A stretch of DNA of 64,000 nt, taken from positions 81,655-145,654 of the forward strand of contig JAVSML010024624.1 in NCBI GenBank assembly GCA_038503035.1, given 5' to 3'. Of this stretch, positions 46,421-59,215 are shown one piece after another (within the stretch, counting starts at the first letter, position 1; every line of letters starts with the position of its first letter). The DNA is from Crocodylus rhombifer. Taxonomy: Eukaryota > Chordata > Crocodylia > Crocodylidae. Below the pieces are notes generated by a model. That model saw nothing but the letters and a program-made list of their open reading frames with translations, was not told the DNA's origin and made no database searches. The position numbers were made by a program, and so were the translations under genes.

Positions 46421-48354
46421 GACCCATTCTACTCACAGCAAAGAATCCCCCTGGCTTTGCACTGCTATACACAGATCACACTGGGGACAGCTGAAACAAG
46501 TAGAGTCTGAACCTTTTGAGAATGTTATTGCTCAGCTCTGCCAAGCTGAACAAAGTCTGCATGCCCAACCTGTAGCACTCGATAACACTGCTATAAGCAC
46601 AGCAGAGATGAGTGAAAAAAGGGGAGAGAGAGATTAGACTATTTTATCATTTTAAACCCATGTTGTTTTTTCAATGCTGAATCATTTTTAAGAATGTGTT
46701 ACTAGCCTCCAGGCAGCCTGCATTATGTATTAGGGATAGACAACCCCCCAAAGCTAATCTGGCTCTGAACAGTGGTTGCTACAGAGTGTACATACTGCAG
46801 CTGCCTCTCCATTCGAATTGTTTCTCTCATATGATCAGCTTATCTCAGCCCCAAGTATTTGTATTTGACTTTTCCATCCTCTTTTTTTAACTTATTTTTC
46901 TCTGTTTGAATTCTTCTCCTTCACTTTCCCTTTCTTCCATTATCTGCAATGCAAAGGCTGCCTATACTAAGGTCAGCTGTTCAAAGTCGTGATGTTCCAA
47001 TGGCTCTCCAAGGTCCAAGGACTACCAGACAGCAGCTTTGTGTGTGTGGGGGGGTTTCCTACAGAAGGAGGGCATCTCAGCCAGCACTGGAAAGAACAGC
47101 AGCTCCATGCTGGGTGCAGGATTATACAGTGGCTGAGAAGTAGGTGAAAAGATGGCTTCTAGTAGAGTTTGTCAGAAAAAGATCTGGGGGGATTTTGAGT
47201 CCCAGGGAAAATTCTGGCACAAATCCCCATGCATGTTCTGTGAATTACCCTTTGCTTGTTATGAAGCCTTTACTGCTTTGATTGTCTGTGATTACACTGG
47301 GGTGAACTTGTCTTAGACAACCCAAGCCCAGGCCTGCTGTATCGTCCATGACCCATAATTACTAAGCGTATTTGTTCATATTCAGTTGGATTTAACAACT
47401 ATAGGGTTGTTTCTCGTACAGAGATTATGCAAATCCCTGATCTCTACATGGCTACTGCCCTCTGAACTCCCAAGCTATATAGCTACAGCCTCAATCTGTT
47501 ACTTCACTGAACCTCAAAGAGTCCATATTGTCTGCACTTAGAAAGGAAACTCTCCAGAAACTGAGTGGAAGCTAAGGAGAAGGGAGGGGCTAGTTTGGAA
47601 ACTCTGAATAGGCAGAATGAGAAGTCTGGAGGGGAGTCAGGCAGTCGGGCAGCCAAATTTCTTATGGGCATTTACGCTCTCACTTACACGCCTGCAACCT
47701 ACTGATTTCAGTCTAAGTGAGGGCAAGATGCAGCCCATAGATGGTCATAGCAGCAACCAGTCAGAACAGAGAGGCTTATATTACCCGACTAGAGTGTCCA
47801 CATGAGATGGGAGAGGCCACAGATCAGGCAATAAATATATTCTGAGATAATTAGGCATATGCTCATGTTTGCCCTCTCTGCTTCCAGATCCTCAGACTGG
47901 GGGAACCCTCTGCACATAGAAATCTGCTCTCCTGCATATTTCTGGGGCTTCATTTTCCCTGTCCCTCCTTTCTCCTGGCTTATCAAAGGGCACTGTATAT
48001 GTCTAATGATCATACAACGAGAGATGGCAATTCATGGGTGCACTGTCGGTGAAGTCAGGGAGATTCTTAATTTCTTCTGGCAGGAAATTTGTTTGTTGTG
48101 ATTTGTTGTGCTCAGGGTGAAAATGTCACACAGGCCAGGGCAATTAGGCCCCCGACTTAATTTACCTCTGGACCTGGTAACCTAAAATGCAATACGGAGA
48201 AAGACCTCTCTAGTTACCTTATCATGTAAATACAGGGGTTGAATGATAAGGAACCACAGCAGAGAGGGTACAAGAAGTTTCTCTGGGCTGCTGCAGAATG
48301 AATCACTTTGTATACTGAAAGCACACTCAGGCACTGCATTTGTGTAACACACTA
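46421..48354. other. unassigned sequence
   Basis: No gene or repeat family recognised. Confidence 0.4.
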
Positions 48355-48480
48355 GGTGGGTGCATCTATACATACACTGTACTGTGGAGTTGACTAATTA
48401 GCTTCACAGTAAATCAGCACTGTCTACACATGCACTGGTATGAGGGTACAGTAAATTAATTAACTTCACCATAAGAGATA
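48355..48480. mobile_element. possible degraded MITE, two repeated units
   Basis: Two similar units lie in tandem: TCTATACATACACTGTACTG with TTCACAGTAAAT, and TCTACACATGCACTGGTATG with ACAGTAAATTAATTAACTTC. They look like parts of a TCTACACATGCACTG-type MITE. Ends are not defined. Confidence 0.4.
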
Positions 48481-51184
48481 GCACCATTGGCAACAATACT
48501 ATCTTATGCTGGAGTCATTTACTACATAGAAACACACATGTGGCCAGGACAGCAGCAGTTTGAGCTGGGGTAGATCAGCCCCAGGATGCTTTGTTAGGGG
48601 CAGGTGTGTGTGTGTGTGTGTTGGGGAGGGGGGGGGAGTCAGCCACACAGGTCTCCAGTTTTAGCACCCTCATTTCCAAGCCAGCCCCTTTGCCTCTTAA
48701 AGAGGTGAATATGCCTGGTCTACTTTCTTGCCTCTTGCACATAGCTCAGTGCCAGTAAACACTAATCAAGGGAGCAAAGGGTCTCTGAGCTATTTCCCAT
48801 CCTTGGCCCACTTCATCTCAGGAGCAATGCTAGAAAAATTGTCCATAAGGAAGAATTTATCACGCTTGTCTTCTGCACACATGCACACTGTTTTTCTAAG
48901 CTAGCTTCTATTATTGTTTTACTGACATACCAGTCTAAAAATATGGCATAGAAAACAACCCAAATAGGCAGAGTCCAGGAAACTGTGCAAGATACCATAA
49001 ATGCCAGGAGTCGCATAGCAAGATGGATAGACTCAAAATACCTGGTCCTTACTGGGCCTCATGCTCAGCAGGTATAAATTAGCATTTCTCAATAAGCCCA
49101 AGCCAGTTCACACCGGCTGAAGATCTCAGAACATTATGAGCAGCACTGTCTCTCAGCTGGATTCCCGGATGACAAAACCATTGACTGCCCACATCAGCTT
49201 CTAACAGGTTTTATCTGCTAATTCCTACCTTCTCAAGCTCAAAAATCCATTAATGACCAAGAGATCACAAGGAAAAACAATTAACATCCTATCTGCTTAA
49301 TATTTCTACCCCTTCCACACTACAGCAAAGTAAAGGGTGGAGGGAATCTATTTTACCCAAATCTTCATTTAAACCATCACTGGCTGCTTTGTCTTTTATT
49401 ACTGCTAATTAGTAGAATCTATAGGTCTGATGCATAAACTGAACTGTAGTTCTGATGCTCTGCACCGTTAAACTAGTCTCATGCTAGTATGACCACCAAC
49501 CCTGGCTCCCCATCTCACCTGAATTCTGCTCAGCACAAGCATGGAGGCACACATAAGGTAGAGTTAGCTCCTTTGTCTTGATTTGCAATTTGAGCTTTGG
49601 TCCCATACATATATTAAAGAAGCTCCCCTCAGGAGTCATTTGAATCAGCTGAAAATAGCAGAAACTAGCGCTGCCCCTGTAATACCTCCTCTCTCTGAAT
49701 AGGACCCCCCTACCCCACTCCTCTGCTAGCTCTGGTCCCCTGATAGTTAATGATAGGGAAGTGTCACTGAGGCTGGAAGACAAATCACCTGTTAGATGAT
49801 CTTGTCAACTCCCAGCTAAGACAGGATGGTTCCCTAGATTCTGTTACTTACAGAAACTTCGATTCCTCACACTTTTCATCCCCAAAGCACTTTATAAACT
49901 TCCCTACAGAGACTGCTTTACCCACAGTTGAACTGGCAGAAGTTTAAGTGCAAGCTGTGTCACTGCAGTATAATACAGGACAGAAAGTGAAGAACACCTT
50001 GTTCAGTTGAAACTGGGCTATCTATGTTCTTCATTGCTTTGCCCAGTCTACCTGCAAATGACCCAAATGCTGGAGTTCTCATCACCACTCTTCCATAGTC
50101 CCACAGAGCTCACTGACAGGACATTTTTTCACCCGATATTTGAGTCAACATTTTTCTTCATTCTATTCCATCACCTTATACTACATTGTACAGCCCTGAA
50201 CCAACCTATGCAATTTCTCTTCCCGTTCAGGTTCAAATTCAAGCCACACATCCACTCCATCCTCCTCTTACCATCAGAAGATCCTCTCACATTCAACAGC
50301 AAATTCTGATCTGTCACATACCTGCAGGCTGTTATCCCATCCCCACCATACTGGCTGCTCTGACAAACTATTCATATGGAGTTCTGTTAATCATGTCTCA
50401 TGAGTCAGTGTCTCCTGCCTCTTAATCATCCCTGATAGGTTGTTTGAACAGTTTAATGGGCTTCTAATAAAATATTGTATTTTTAAAGCCCCCCTTGGGT
50501 GTGCCAACAGTTGCATAAAGACACATGAATGAATCCCTCCAGTCTATCAGGAAGCTGCTGTACTGAAGTACACAACAGCTGTAGCATCATGTTTATGGTT
50601 TCTATTTGGTGCATCACTCTTTTTCAGTGCTCTGCATTGCTCTAGCTATTTCTCTGATCAGGGAACACGGGTTCTAAAAGCACAGAGGTTACTTGCAAAC
50701 CTTTTCTGAGCAGCATTAAAAAAAAATACAACCCACACCAAAATCGGAGGCTGTTGCTGTAGCAACCAAGAATGTGGGTACATGGATCTAGCCATCACAG
50801 CATGAGGTGAGCTTCAGACAAGACTGCTGGAGGGGGAAGGGGATCCTCTGGGATAACATAGACATGATGAAGAAATCAGGACATCACAGCTTTAATTGAT
50901 GCCTGCTTTTTCTGCTTGTAATGGAGAGGAGAAATAAAATAGACCACAAAAAGCATACTGCAGCATGGGATAAGTGGATGTGCATTCACAATCTCTGATT
51001 CAGTCAATCTAGGTATATGCATGAGAACCATTAACACTTCAGGCATTGTCACTTGTTAAGGAAGAAACTTTAGTTAATGAAGTAGCCTAGGCAAATATAT
51101 ATTCGTGTACCACACTGCAGCACATAGCATTTTCCCTCTTTTTCTCCTTACCTGGCACTGCATAATTGCCCAGCTGCTTGGTGA
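48481..51184. other. unassigned sequence
   Basis: A (GT)n run (about 48605-48621) followed by a G-run is present. AGCAGGTATAAATTAGCATT and GTTCACACCGGCTGAAGATC (49068-49130) form another member of the dispersed inverted motif family. No gene seen. Confidence 0.4.
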
Positions 51185-51292
51185 GAAAGGTGACATTTTT
51201 CTCTATTCTGTACTACCTGTTGTCAGATACGAGACTCTAGACTTGATGAACCAATGATCTGGTCTCATACAGCAAATCTTAAATTCTTACAA
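51185..51292 (+). mobile_element. old CR1-type 3' end
   Basis: CAGATACGAGACTCTAGACT, TGATGAACCAATGATCTGGT and CTCATACAGCAAATCTTAAA followed by TTCTTA matches the 3' terminus of an older sauropsid CR1 subfamily (GATACTGGGCT...GGACC...GGTCTGA...CAGTATGGCAATTCTTA pattern). Only the tail is recognisable. Confidence 0.7.
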
Positions 51293-51395
51293 AAGTCCTC
51301 TTCACTGCATAGCAGTGACAGGGCCTGCACATGCCTGCCTGTCAGAGGTGTCATCCCCATGCAGCCATGTTCTGACTTTCCTCTGATCTGAATGG

Positions 51396-51989
51396 CAGGG
51401 CCGTCTCTAAGAGTGGGTGAGTGGAGCAGCTGCCCTGGGCCCCGTGCTTTGGGGGGCCTTGTGGACAGTGCCATACAGGCCCCGCCGTAGCCAGTATTTG
51501 TTAGCCATTTGTAGTAACGTCTCTCTTCACTTTCACAGCCCTGCAGACTGTTTTTAGCTCTAGCTAAAAACCTTAAGTCGGGTGTGGTAATATTAAACCT
51601 GGTGTAAAATAGACTGATAGTGAAGCACTGGATGTACTATCAAGAATCTCAAGAAGACTAGATTTTGTATTATGAAACTGAAAAGAGATATACATCTAAC
51701 TATAATGACTATAGGACTAATGACACAATACATTTTGACTATTTTGACTATTTTTTTGCCTATTCTGTTGTGGTTTTTAAAACTTTACGTATAATTTAGG
51801 AAATTAGTACACATAAATTAGCTTTATTTATTTTTGCTTTGATCTTAAAGTAAATAGTATAGTGCTAGCTGCCTAGCATATTAGTAAAGCATCTAGGTTC
51901 TCTTTAACTACAGAAAAATGTGTTGTGTTATATGTGATTAGGTGCCATAACATTTGCATCCCTCTTTCAAAATCCTGGATCTGCCAATG
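51396..51989. mobile_element. probable hAT-type element
   Basis: The left side reads CAGGGCCGTCTCTAAGAGTG and is followed by the GCAGCTGCCCTGGGCCCCGT motif seen in dispersed sauropsid elements. The right end, reverse-complemented, reads CATTGGCAGATCCAGGATTT, a hAT-type terminus. Inverted repeats match only about half of positions and no 8-bp duplication is clear. The centre (51580-51900) is very AT-rich. Confidence 0.5.
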
Positions 51990-54079
51990 GACATGGCTCA
52001 CTTACTTCCAGGCTGATCCACCACCTAGGCAGTCATTGGGACTTTTCCCTTTGCCTACAAGAGGAGCTGGATCAAGACCTTTTATGCCAAAAACAAGGTT
52101 CTGCCTGAAAGGAGGTTAAAACAGGGTAAAACAAATCAGCAACGGAAAGGGACAAAACTGAGATTGCTCAAGGCTGCTATTCTTAGGCTGCCCCTTTCAG
52201 AGACCAAATAGCCACTTTGTCCTAACAACAGGGGTCTGTCTTCATGGAAACATAAGTTCTCTGGGGTTCTGTTTCATGTAACTCAACACAGGGCACCACA
52301 ACAGTTACAGATTTATTTATTTTTCACCTATTTTTCTCAGGAAATACAAATACCAGCCGTGGAATTGACTGTTCTTCCCTTTATTATTTGCTTGAATGCT
52401 GCATTTCCAGCATGGATACTGATGAACTGGCTACTTCAGAACTGCCAAGTAAACATAGATACAGCAAAACTGATACAGATTTTGTATGCATTCACATCCA
52501 GATCTTGAAAGTTTTTCTTCTCTTTCAGATCTGTTTTACCTCAATTCTTCTAACTTCTCAGCTCTCTTGGGAGTCTGAACTGCATTCATCTTCCATACTC
52601 TCACTGTCTGCCTACCTGCTTTTGCTGATAATATCAGTTACCATTATCTTTGAATTACGCACAGCAGAGAGGTGACCCAATTGCCCAAGTTACAAGCAAT
52701 CTGCTGTGTTCTGGGTCTCCAGAAACTATGAGTGCGAGCATCCTACAACAGCATTGCTTCTTGTTTATATGGAGCATCCACTTTTTCTGACGGCACTCTC
52801 ACTAGCTGCTGTTTCCATTGCAAATTCAGGTAGATTTGATAGGAAGAGAGGAGCTGTTTACACTTTTGTTACTCCTATTCTGGGAACTTTTTAAAAGCAT
52901 AATTGCTATTTTGACTTCTGAAGCCATATATCTGACCTATTCCTGCAAGAGGTTAGAATGGAAGAGGATAGGGAGTGACTTGGTAAAATACTATTTGGAA
53001 ATTGTTTGTGAGGGGACAAAGAGAAATATATCCAGACACATACAGTACATAAAACTACAGTCTGTTTCCCCTCTAATTGGTAATAAATGTAAATGTTTAG
53101 TTATGCCTGGCTTGGGAGCTATGAACAACACATCTGTCTGGCTGTTTTTTTCTGCCTTCATGAGGACTGCAGCATTTATACCATCTGTAGCATGAGGGAA
53201 AATGAGAAAGTGAGTGGATATGACTGGCAAACAGCCGTGGGAGTAAGCCTATGTGTGAGCCTTGGGTGAGAAGAACTGGGTGCTGGAAGGGCAAGAGGAA
53301 GACGTATACTAAGAGTTAGACATTGTAGCATATGGGTAAAGAAGGAGAATGGGTTTAGGAAACTAGAGAAAGAGTGACAGGAAGTAAAGGAAAGAGGAGT
53401 GAGAAGATGGAGACTAAGAGAAAAGCATCAGGAGTCTGGCAAGACCTTTTCCAAGATGCCCTATATAAATTTCAGAGCAGCAGGGATGTAACTGGCCAGA
53501 AGGAATAGGCACATGCTGGGCCAGAGCCTCATTGCACCAAGTGACGCCTGGCAGGCACCTAGAAAACAAGTATGGCTGATCTTGTACATTTCTGCTTTCT
53601 ACAAACCAGGGCTCTTAACTTCTTCTGTTTCTTTAATTTTGTAGTTTTAGGAAGTCCATACATCCATGTTCTCCCCCATTCCCACTTTCTTGGTAAGAGT
53701 GTGGACCATACCTAGTTCCCTGGGGCCTTGACCCTAAGATGTCCATAATACAAACACATAGACACAATCACAAAGTAACAGGGTGGGATGGTTCAGGGCA
53801 AGGAGCTCCCACTGTTCAGTTCCCGCATTGCCATTCCTGAGAGCAGGGTATATTCCACATGAATACAGTGAGCTATTGGAGCATATTAGAACTGCTAGGT
53901 GCTGCTGTTTTCTCCACCACAACCAAATGCTCCTAATATGGCCCAGAAGGGAGAAGTGAGACATGTCATGGTTAACCTGCCTGGTGCCAGCTAGTTCATT
54001 ATTACTGGTATGTCAGTAGTGTCTCAAAGCTCCAACCAAAATCAAAGCCTTATTAGGTCAGCTGCTGCACACACCCAGA
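51990..54079. other. unassigned sequence
   Basis: No gene is recognised; the 125-codon frame at 52818-53195 has no known domain. The sequence is AT-rich throughout. Confidence 0.4.
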
Positions 54080-54280
54080 GTAAGAGGAATTCTCTGTCCC
54101 AAAGAATTTACAATCTAGACAGAGCAAGGCTGAGGAGGAGGAAATGGTGTTCTGCCTGGTTGGGGAAGTCACACACGGAGCTGAAGTGGCTTGCTTCAAG
54201 TCATAGTCAGAGCTGGGAAACAAACACAGTTCTTTTGAGTCCCAATCTGGTGCCTTAACTATAAACCCTCTGTAATCAAA
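54080..54280 (-). mobile_element. MIR-type or related SINE relic, antisense
   Basis: CTGTCCCAAAGAATTTACAA then TCTAGACAGAG, GTGGCTTGCTTCAAGTCATA, GTCAGAGCTGGGAAACAAAC and TTTTGAGTCCCAATCTGGTG follow the reverse order of an old amniote tRNA-derived SINE. Confidence 0.6.
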
Positions 54281-56920
54281 AAGTTACCAGCACTGCGCAG
54301 ATACAGGACCAGATGAATTGCCACAGTCATCTCCTGGCTTAAAACCCCCTTTCTTCCAGCCCCAGGTCTCCAAAGGCTGGGGGATATGTAATGCATTAGG
54401 AACAAAGGAGGTTTTATGGACAAAATAAGTCAGAAATTTAATGTTCTCCTCTGCCACCACCACTAGTGGCTGCATCCAACATAATTTTTCTTTCCTCAAA
54501 TAAGTATCTGCCTCCTATAGAAAAATATTTATAGTGCATAAGTCATACTTGTTGCTGTCCTTGGTGCTGAGAAACCTCTGTTCCATCATATTAACAATGC
54601 TATCTAAAGAAATTCCACCTAAATTCTTGTCATGCCTCCCCTATTTTTTTTATATATTGTGCTCCTCAGTCTGCATAATTTTTTATGGACAGGCCTCTTG
54701 AAAGGCTGGGGCCTTCCTTCTCAGATCCCTGCTTTGCCTGTTTGGCTCTTATTCTGACTTAGCTGCCTCTTACTCTGAAGATGGATTTTCCCAGATACCG
54801 AACTTATTTCCCAGGTTCTCTCCAAGTGTCTGTGAATATTTTTTTCTTCATGATCAATGCTAAAGCTTGAAATCCAAATGTGTTGATCAAAGTGGTTTCT
54901 TGGGGTGAGATTTACTGGCAAGAAATAGCAACAGTTGTTTTGGAACCGGTCCAATGTCCCTGGCTCTGTGGCTGGGAACTATGTTGTAGACGTTTATATG
55001 AAAAGCAACAGTGTCTGCCTTTAAGCTTGGCAGGGTGGGAAGTGTAAGAATAATCTGTCTTCATGTTTCAAGAAGGTCACTGCAGGGATCATTGCTGAAA
55101 CATTCTCTGTGGTATTCATAGCTGAAAATTAGGTACATTGTGGGAAAGGAAAGCCATGACTTCCTCCAAGCCTTTGCCTCTGCCCACTGCCAAGATGTTG
55201 GGCTATATACAATGCTTTTTTGCACCAGTATGGGTATTCATCTTGAGAGTTCCCACTTCAGAAATGACTTTGAATGTCTGATGAGTGAGGATGGTGACAC
55301 TTCAGTACAGGATGATGTGATGCCAGGGGGCAGCATCCACTGACTAAAGAGTCACCACTTGAGGGTGGGGTAGTATCACCAAAGGCTGTAAACAGACATA
55401 GGATTTTTCCTAGGAAAAAGCCTTTTGTCCCAGGATCCTACAGACCTACAAATCCATTGTCTCACATTAATTACCTGTGATGTATGGAAATAAAGTGTTA
55501 ACGTATTTTCCTCTGTCTTTACCAGTCATTCAAGTTAATTTTGAGTCACTCCAGGAACAAGCCTGTTAGACTGTGTATGTTCTCACTCAGTGTCTACTGG
55601 CAGAGGAGGGCTATACAGGTAAATACCACACCTGTTTTGATATGGGTCAAAACCCAGGACAATCAGGATCACCTCAAGTGAGACATCTGTTTATAGCCTA
55701 AGAGACAGCATGTACAGGAGATGAGCACTCCTAAGTTCTGTTCCCAGGAGCAGATGGGAGATGGGGTGATGAAAGGAAAGAAGGAGCATCTGATCCACAG
55801 ATACAGTTCAGAAGGGGAAGAGTGGAGTTGTTTCCATAGGAGGAGGTCCCTGCCAAGTGCCTAGATATCCAGACAGAAAACAAACACAAACCTGTATAAC
55901 TTGCATTGGTTTTGTGCACTATACAGAGTGGACACACATGCAGCATGAGGATCTAGCTCATACAGCAAATACTATTCCTGCATCATGCCACTAGGTATCA
56001 GAGGAACAAGTTGGCCTTAAGCACATGACAGCCTTTGAATGGATGTGGACAGATATCACTTAACTTGGTGTAACTTAAATCAGCTTTGCTCCTGATTCTG
56101 TCAGAGCTAACTCTCCACCAGACTGGGCAAAATTACCCTGTTTCAGGGGGCTGCATTACCTTATTATGCAGTTGTAATGCTGATTACACCACTGTAAACT
56201 TGGCATCTGCCCAGGTCCAGAGTGCAAGGAGACAAAGGGAGAAGTAGGGCAGATAATCATACTCATACTCCCTCCACAACCACAAGTATGAACACTTTCA
56301 GGAGGAACTTAGGTGAGCTACTTTGTCATGAGAGCTGCAGCAGTGGCAAACTGAAATCCTGTGCATGGTGCCCTGGCTTTGGCACAAGTACAAGGGGCAA
56401 GGCATGTTCATTAAATCACTTCCATGGGAACATGTGACATGCAGTATCTTACATGCACTCTGATTTCCCATGTTACATCAGAACCACCATGATGTATGTT
56501 CACTCCACGCCTTCCACTGGTAAGCAAACACTGCATTCAGCCTCTCCTGTGCTCTGTATGTTGGATGCTGCCTAAAGTGTAGCTTGTATCCACAAAGTAC
56601 ACCGTGAACAGTACCTACCTGAACAGTACCTATGCAACTCTCAGGCACGGCATTTTGAAGGGCCAGATCTTCAGTGGGTGCAACTCAGCCCAGCTTCACT
56701 GCAGTCAACTGAACTGGGATCTGATACTACATATGCAGCTTCTGTTGTACTGCACTGATTCCATTCGCAGTCCCCACTCATAAAACCTCTTTGAAATGCA
56801 TCTTGCAATTGCATCCTTACTTATGGGATTAAAGCTCCAACTGATATAAATCAGTGTAGCTCAGAAATCAGACCCATGGACACAATAGTCTACAGTGCAT
56901 TCATTCCCTCAATACAACAC
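54281..56920. other. unassigned sequence
   Basis: A perfect 16-bp palindrome TTTTTCCTAGGAAAAA is at 55404-55419. TGATATAAATCAGTGTAGCT (about 56841) is a dispersed-family motif. No gene recognised. Confidence 0.4.
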
Positions 56921-56923
56921 CAT

Positions 56924-57177
56924 GAGCAGGTCTACACAGCACCAGATGGTGATGCTGCTACCATGCTGTGCTTTAGTACTTCTGTTGTGTGCGTAGAGCA
57001 CAGTTAGATTTCACCACCATGTCACCACAGTAGTGCGCTATACCAGAGGAGCATGCCACTACAGTGATGTAGCTGGTGATCATGTGTAAGCCCGTGTGAT
57101 TGCTACATCATCGTAGTGTGTCACATGGCAATGTAGCATGTGGCTACATCGCTGTAGGGCAATGTGTAGGTGCACTC
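56924..57177. mobile_element. MITE-like element with inverted ends
   Basis: The left end GAGCAGGTCTACACAGCACC and the reverse-complemented right end GAGTGCACCTACACATTGCC share the CTACACA core and about 18 of 31 positions. CAT flanks both sides (56921-56923 and 57178-57180). The interior alternates GATGTAGC and CTACATC motifs and is non-coding. A 3-bp flank match can be chance. Confidence 0.55.
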
Positions 57178-57252
57178 CATTGGCTTCAAGCAATACCACC
57201 TTGAAACCGGAGTAATGCAGTGGTGGGATCAGACTCAGTTGGCTAATTTATT

Positions 57253-57309
57253 CAGCTGGTGTAATCACCAGTGATCACAACACTGATTTATACCAGCTGA
57301 GGACCTGGC
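57253..57309. repeat. inverted GTAAATCAG-type motif pair
   Basis: CAGCTGGTGTAATCACCAG and CTGATTTATACCAGCTGAGG face each other across a short centre, giving an imperfect hairpin followed by ACCTGGCC. This is the clearest member of a small dispersed family in the window. Confidence 0.55.
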
Positions 57310-57474
57310 CTTCTGTGTGGCAATCCCATCGCTTGAATGTGGTTTGCTTTCTACTCTGCTTGTGAGCACGCTCTGTTCATGGAAGAAAGGTAGCAGCCAG
57401 GAAGCGTGTGCATCGGGAGTGGGTCCTTCTGTCAGCTCCATAACAGCAGCAGCTGGCTTCAAGCACTTTTCATC

Positions 57475-57970
57475 TAATTCAATGAAAATGAGATGTTCAA
57501 GTGAATGAAGATAATTTAATAATGAATAGCTCCAACTTATCGGAGAACCTCTCCATTCCTTTTTTGACAGTCACTGCCTCTAAGTGCAATTTAATATGGG
57601 AATCACAGTCACTCAGTCCTTTGGCATGGAAACAAATGTTTGTTACAAGGAATGAGACTTTGCATTTTTTCCTAAAAGCTGACACCACCTCCAAATAAAC
57701 CCACATGTTTTTAAAGCCATCTTTACCAGCAGAGATGTAATTAAAAATAAAAGCAAGCTTGAGAAATGCTGTAATTTATAACAAGCAGGAGAGATATTTG
57801 CAAATGAAAGAGACACTGTCAGGGAATTTATGCAGAAAAGACAAGGTGTCTCAAAATTGTTCCAATCTGGCAGGATGTATTCCATGAGTTTAAAAAAAAA
57901 ACACAATACTGCAATAAACTTGCCAGCATCTGTCTGTATGGGATAGAGCTGGGGCTGCTCAACTGTGTGT
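57475..57970. other. AT-rich candidate conserved non-coding element
   Basis: Repeat-free sequence with many TAAT/ATTA cores (GATAATTTAATAATGAATAG, ATGTAATTAAAAATAAAAGC), CAAATG and AACAAATG motifs. The open frames on both strands are short and unrelated to known proteins. Function is inference from composition only. Confidence 0.3.
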
Positions 57971-57979
57971 GTCATATCC

Positions 57980-58180
57980 CAGTAGTGTAACTAATGGGGG
58001 TGTAGAGGGAGCCACCAGAACATCAGTCCCAGGTGCTGACTTGCTGGAGGGTGGGGGGCACAAAAATAGCACCAGCCTACCACATGCCTGGCTTGGCCAC
58101 CACTGTCAACATCCTAGTTGCAGCTCTTGTCCCATATGCCACTGCTGCCCATGACGAAGAATTGCCCACCTACGCCTCTA
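57980..58180. mobile_element. hAT-type MITE
   Basis: Left end CAGTAGTGTAACTAATGGGG and reverse-complemented right end TAGAGGCGTAGGTGGGCAAT form inverted repeats. The flanks TCATATCC (57972-57979) and TCACGTCC (58181-58188) match at six of eight positions, and both differences are transitions. At 201 bp and non-coding, it shares its family with 44188-44369. Confidence 0.82.
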
Positions 58181-58188
58181 TCACGTCC

Positions 58189-59012
58189 TGTAGTCAGCCA
58201 GTGGAGAGTCCCCTCAAGTGCTAGAAGCATGTAGACTCTAAATTCTATCCCTCTTTCTTATTTGCTTTGTAATGCATCAGCACATAGGAGCCCCAGAGCA
58301 GACCAAGACCCCAGAACTGAAGGTAGAACCTGCCCCAGAGAGCTTGCTGCGCATCACAGAGCAGTATGATATCTGCACGGCCACAACTGGTCACACTTTA
58401 GGTTTTTCTTGCCAAAAGGAAGAAATGTTCTTTTGCAAACTCTGCAACCTTTAAGGAGGAATCTTGACGATCAAGGGTAGTCTGTAATGAACTGTGAGTA
58501 CTAATACCACTGCCAATTCTGTGGTCCTGAGTGGACCAACTCAGGACTACTTAACTGTGTTTCACATGCTCTGCACAGCAATTCCCCTTTTGGCCATATC
58601 ACAGAAGTCTGTTCTTCAGGGACAGAAAAGTCAAAATTGTATTCCAAGTGTTGTTAGAAAGTCCCAGGTAGCCACAGTAGATAGCACAGTGACAACCTCT
58701 TACAAGTATACGGGGTCATTCATACACAAATCACCTTACAAGGTCCTGAGTCCCAGCTGGTACAAAAATCAGCACAGCCCCAGACTGCCTCTTTACATTT
58801 GCAGCCACAACTAGAATGCAGCCACTTCCGGGTTGCGACATTAAAATTGGTTAGCAATGCAGAGTGCTACTACAGAATCATTTAAGATGATGAAACCAGG
58901 TCCAAATCCAATTGCAAGTGGAGTCTAGGTCAACAGAATGCCTGTAGTAAAACTTCATTCAGGCAACAACTGGGGTCTAGCAGACAAGTGGCATAGTGTA
59001 TATTTATAATGA
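58189..59012. other. unassigned sequence
   Basis: No gene or repeat family recognised. The open frame at 58494-58814 has no known domain. Confidence 0.4.
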
Positions 59013-59020
59013 CCATAGGA

Positions 59021-59207
59021 CAGGGGCGGGCAATTATTTTGGGCCGAGGGCCGCTTACCGAGTTTTGGCAAGCCATTGAGGGCTGCATGACAGGTAGCCC
59101 AGGGCAGATTAATATTAATTTTCTAAATTTTTTAGGGGCCTTGCGGGCTGGATAGAATGGCCTGGTGGGCTGCATCTGGCCCCCAGGCTGCATTTTGCCC
59201 ACCACTG
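59021..59207. mobile_element. hAT-type MITE with perfect 8-bp duplication
   Basis: Left end CAGGGGCGGGCAATTATTTT and reverse-complemented right end CAGTGGTGGGCAAAATGCAG are inverted repeats. CCATAGGA flanks both sides exactly (59013-59020 and 59208-59215). Internal GAGGGCCGCTTACC and GGGCCTTGCGGGCTGGATAG motifs are typical of small dispersed hATs. At 187 bp with an identical duplication it is probably one of the younger elements here. Confidence 0.9.
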
Positions 59208-59215
59208 CCATAGGA

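Noticed and set aside
53481..53580. CAGGGATGTAACTGG, similar to the left end of the 57980 hAT family
   Set aside because: No right end or target duplication could be found.
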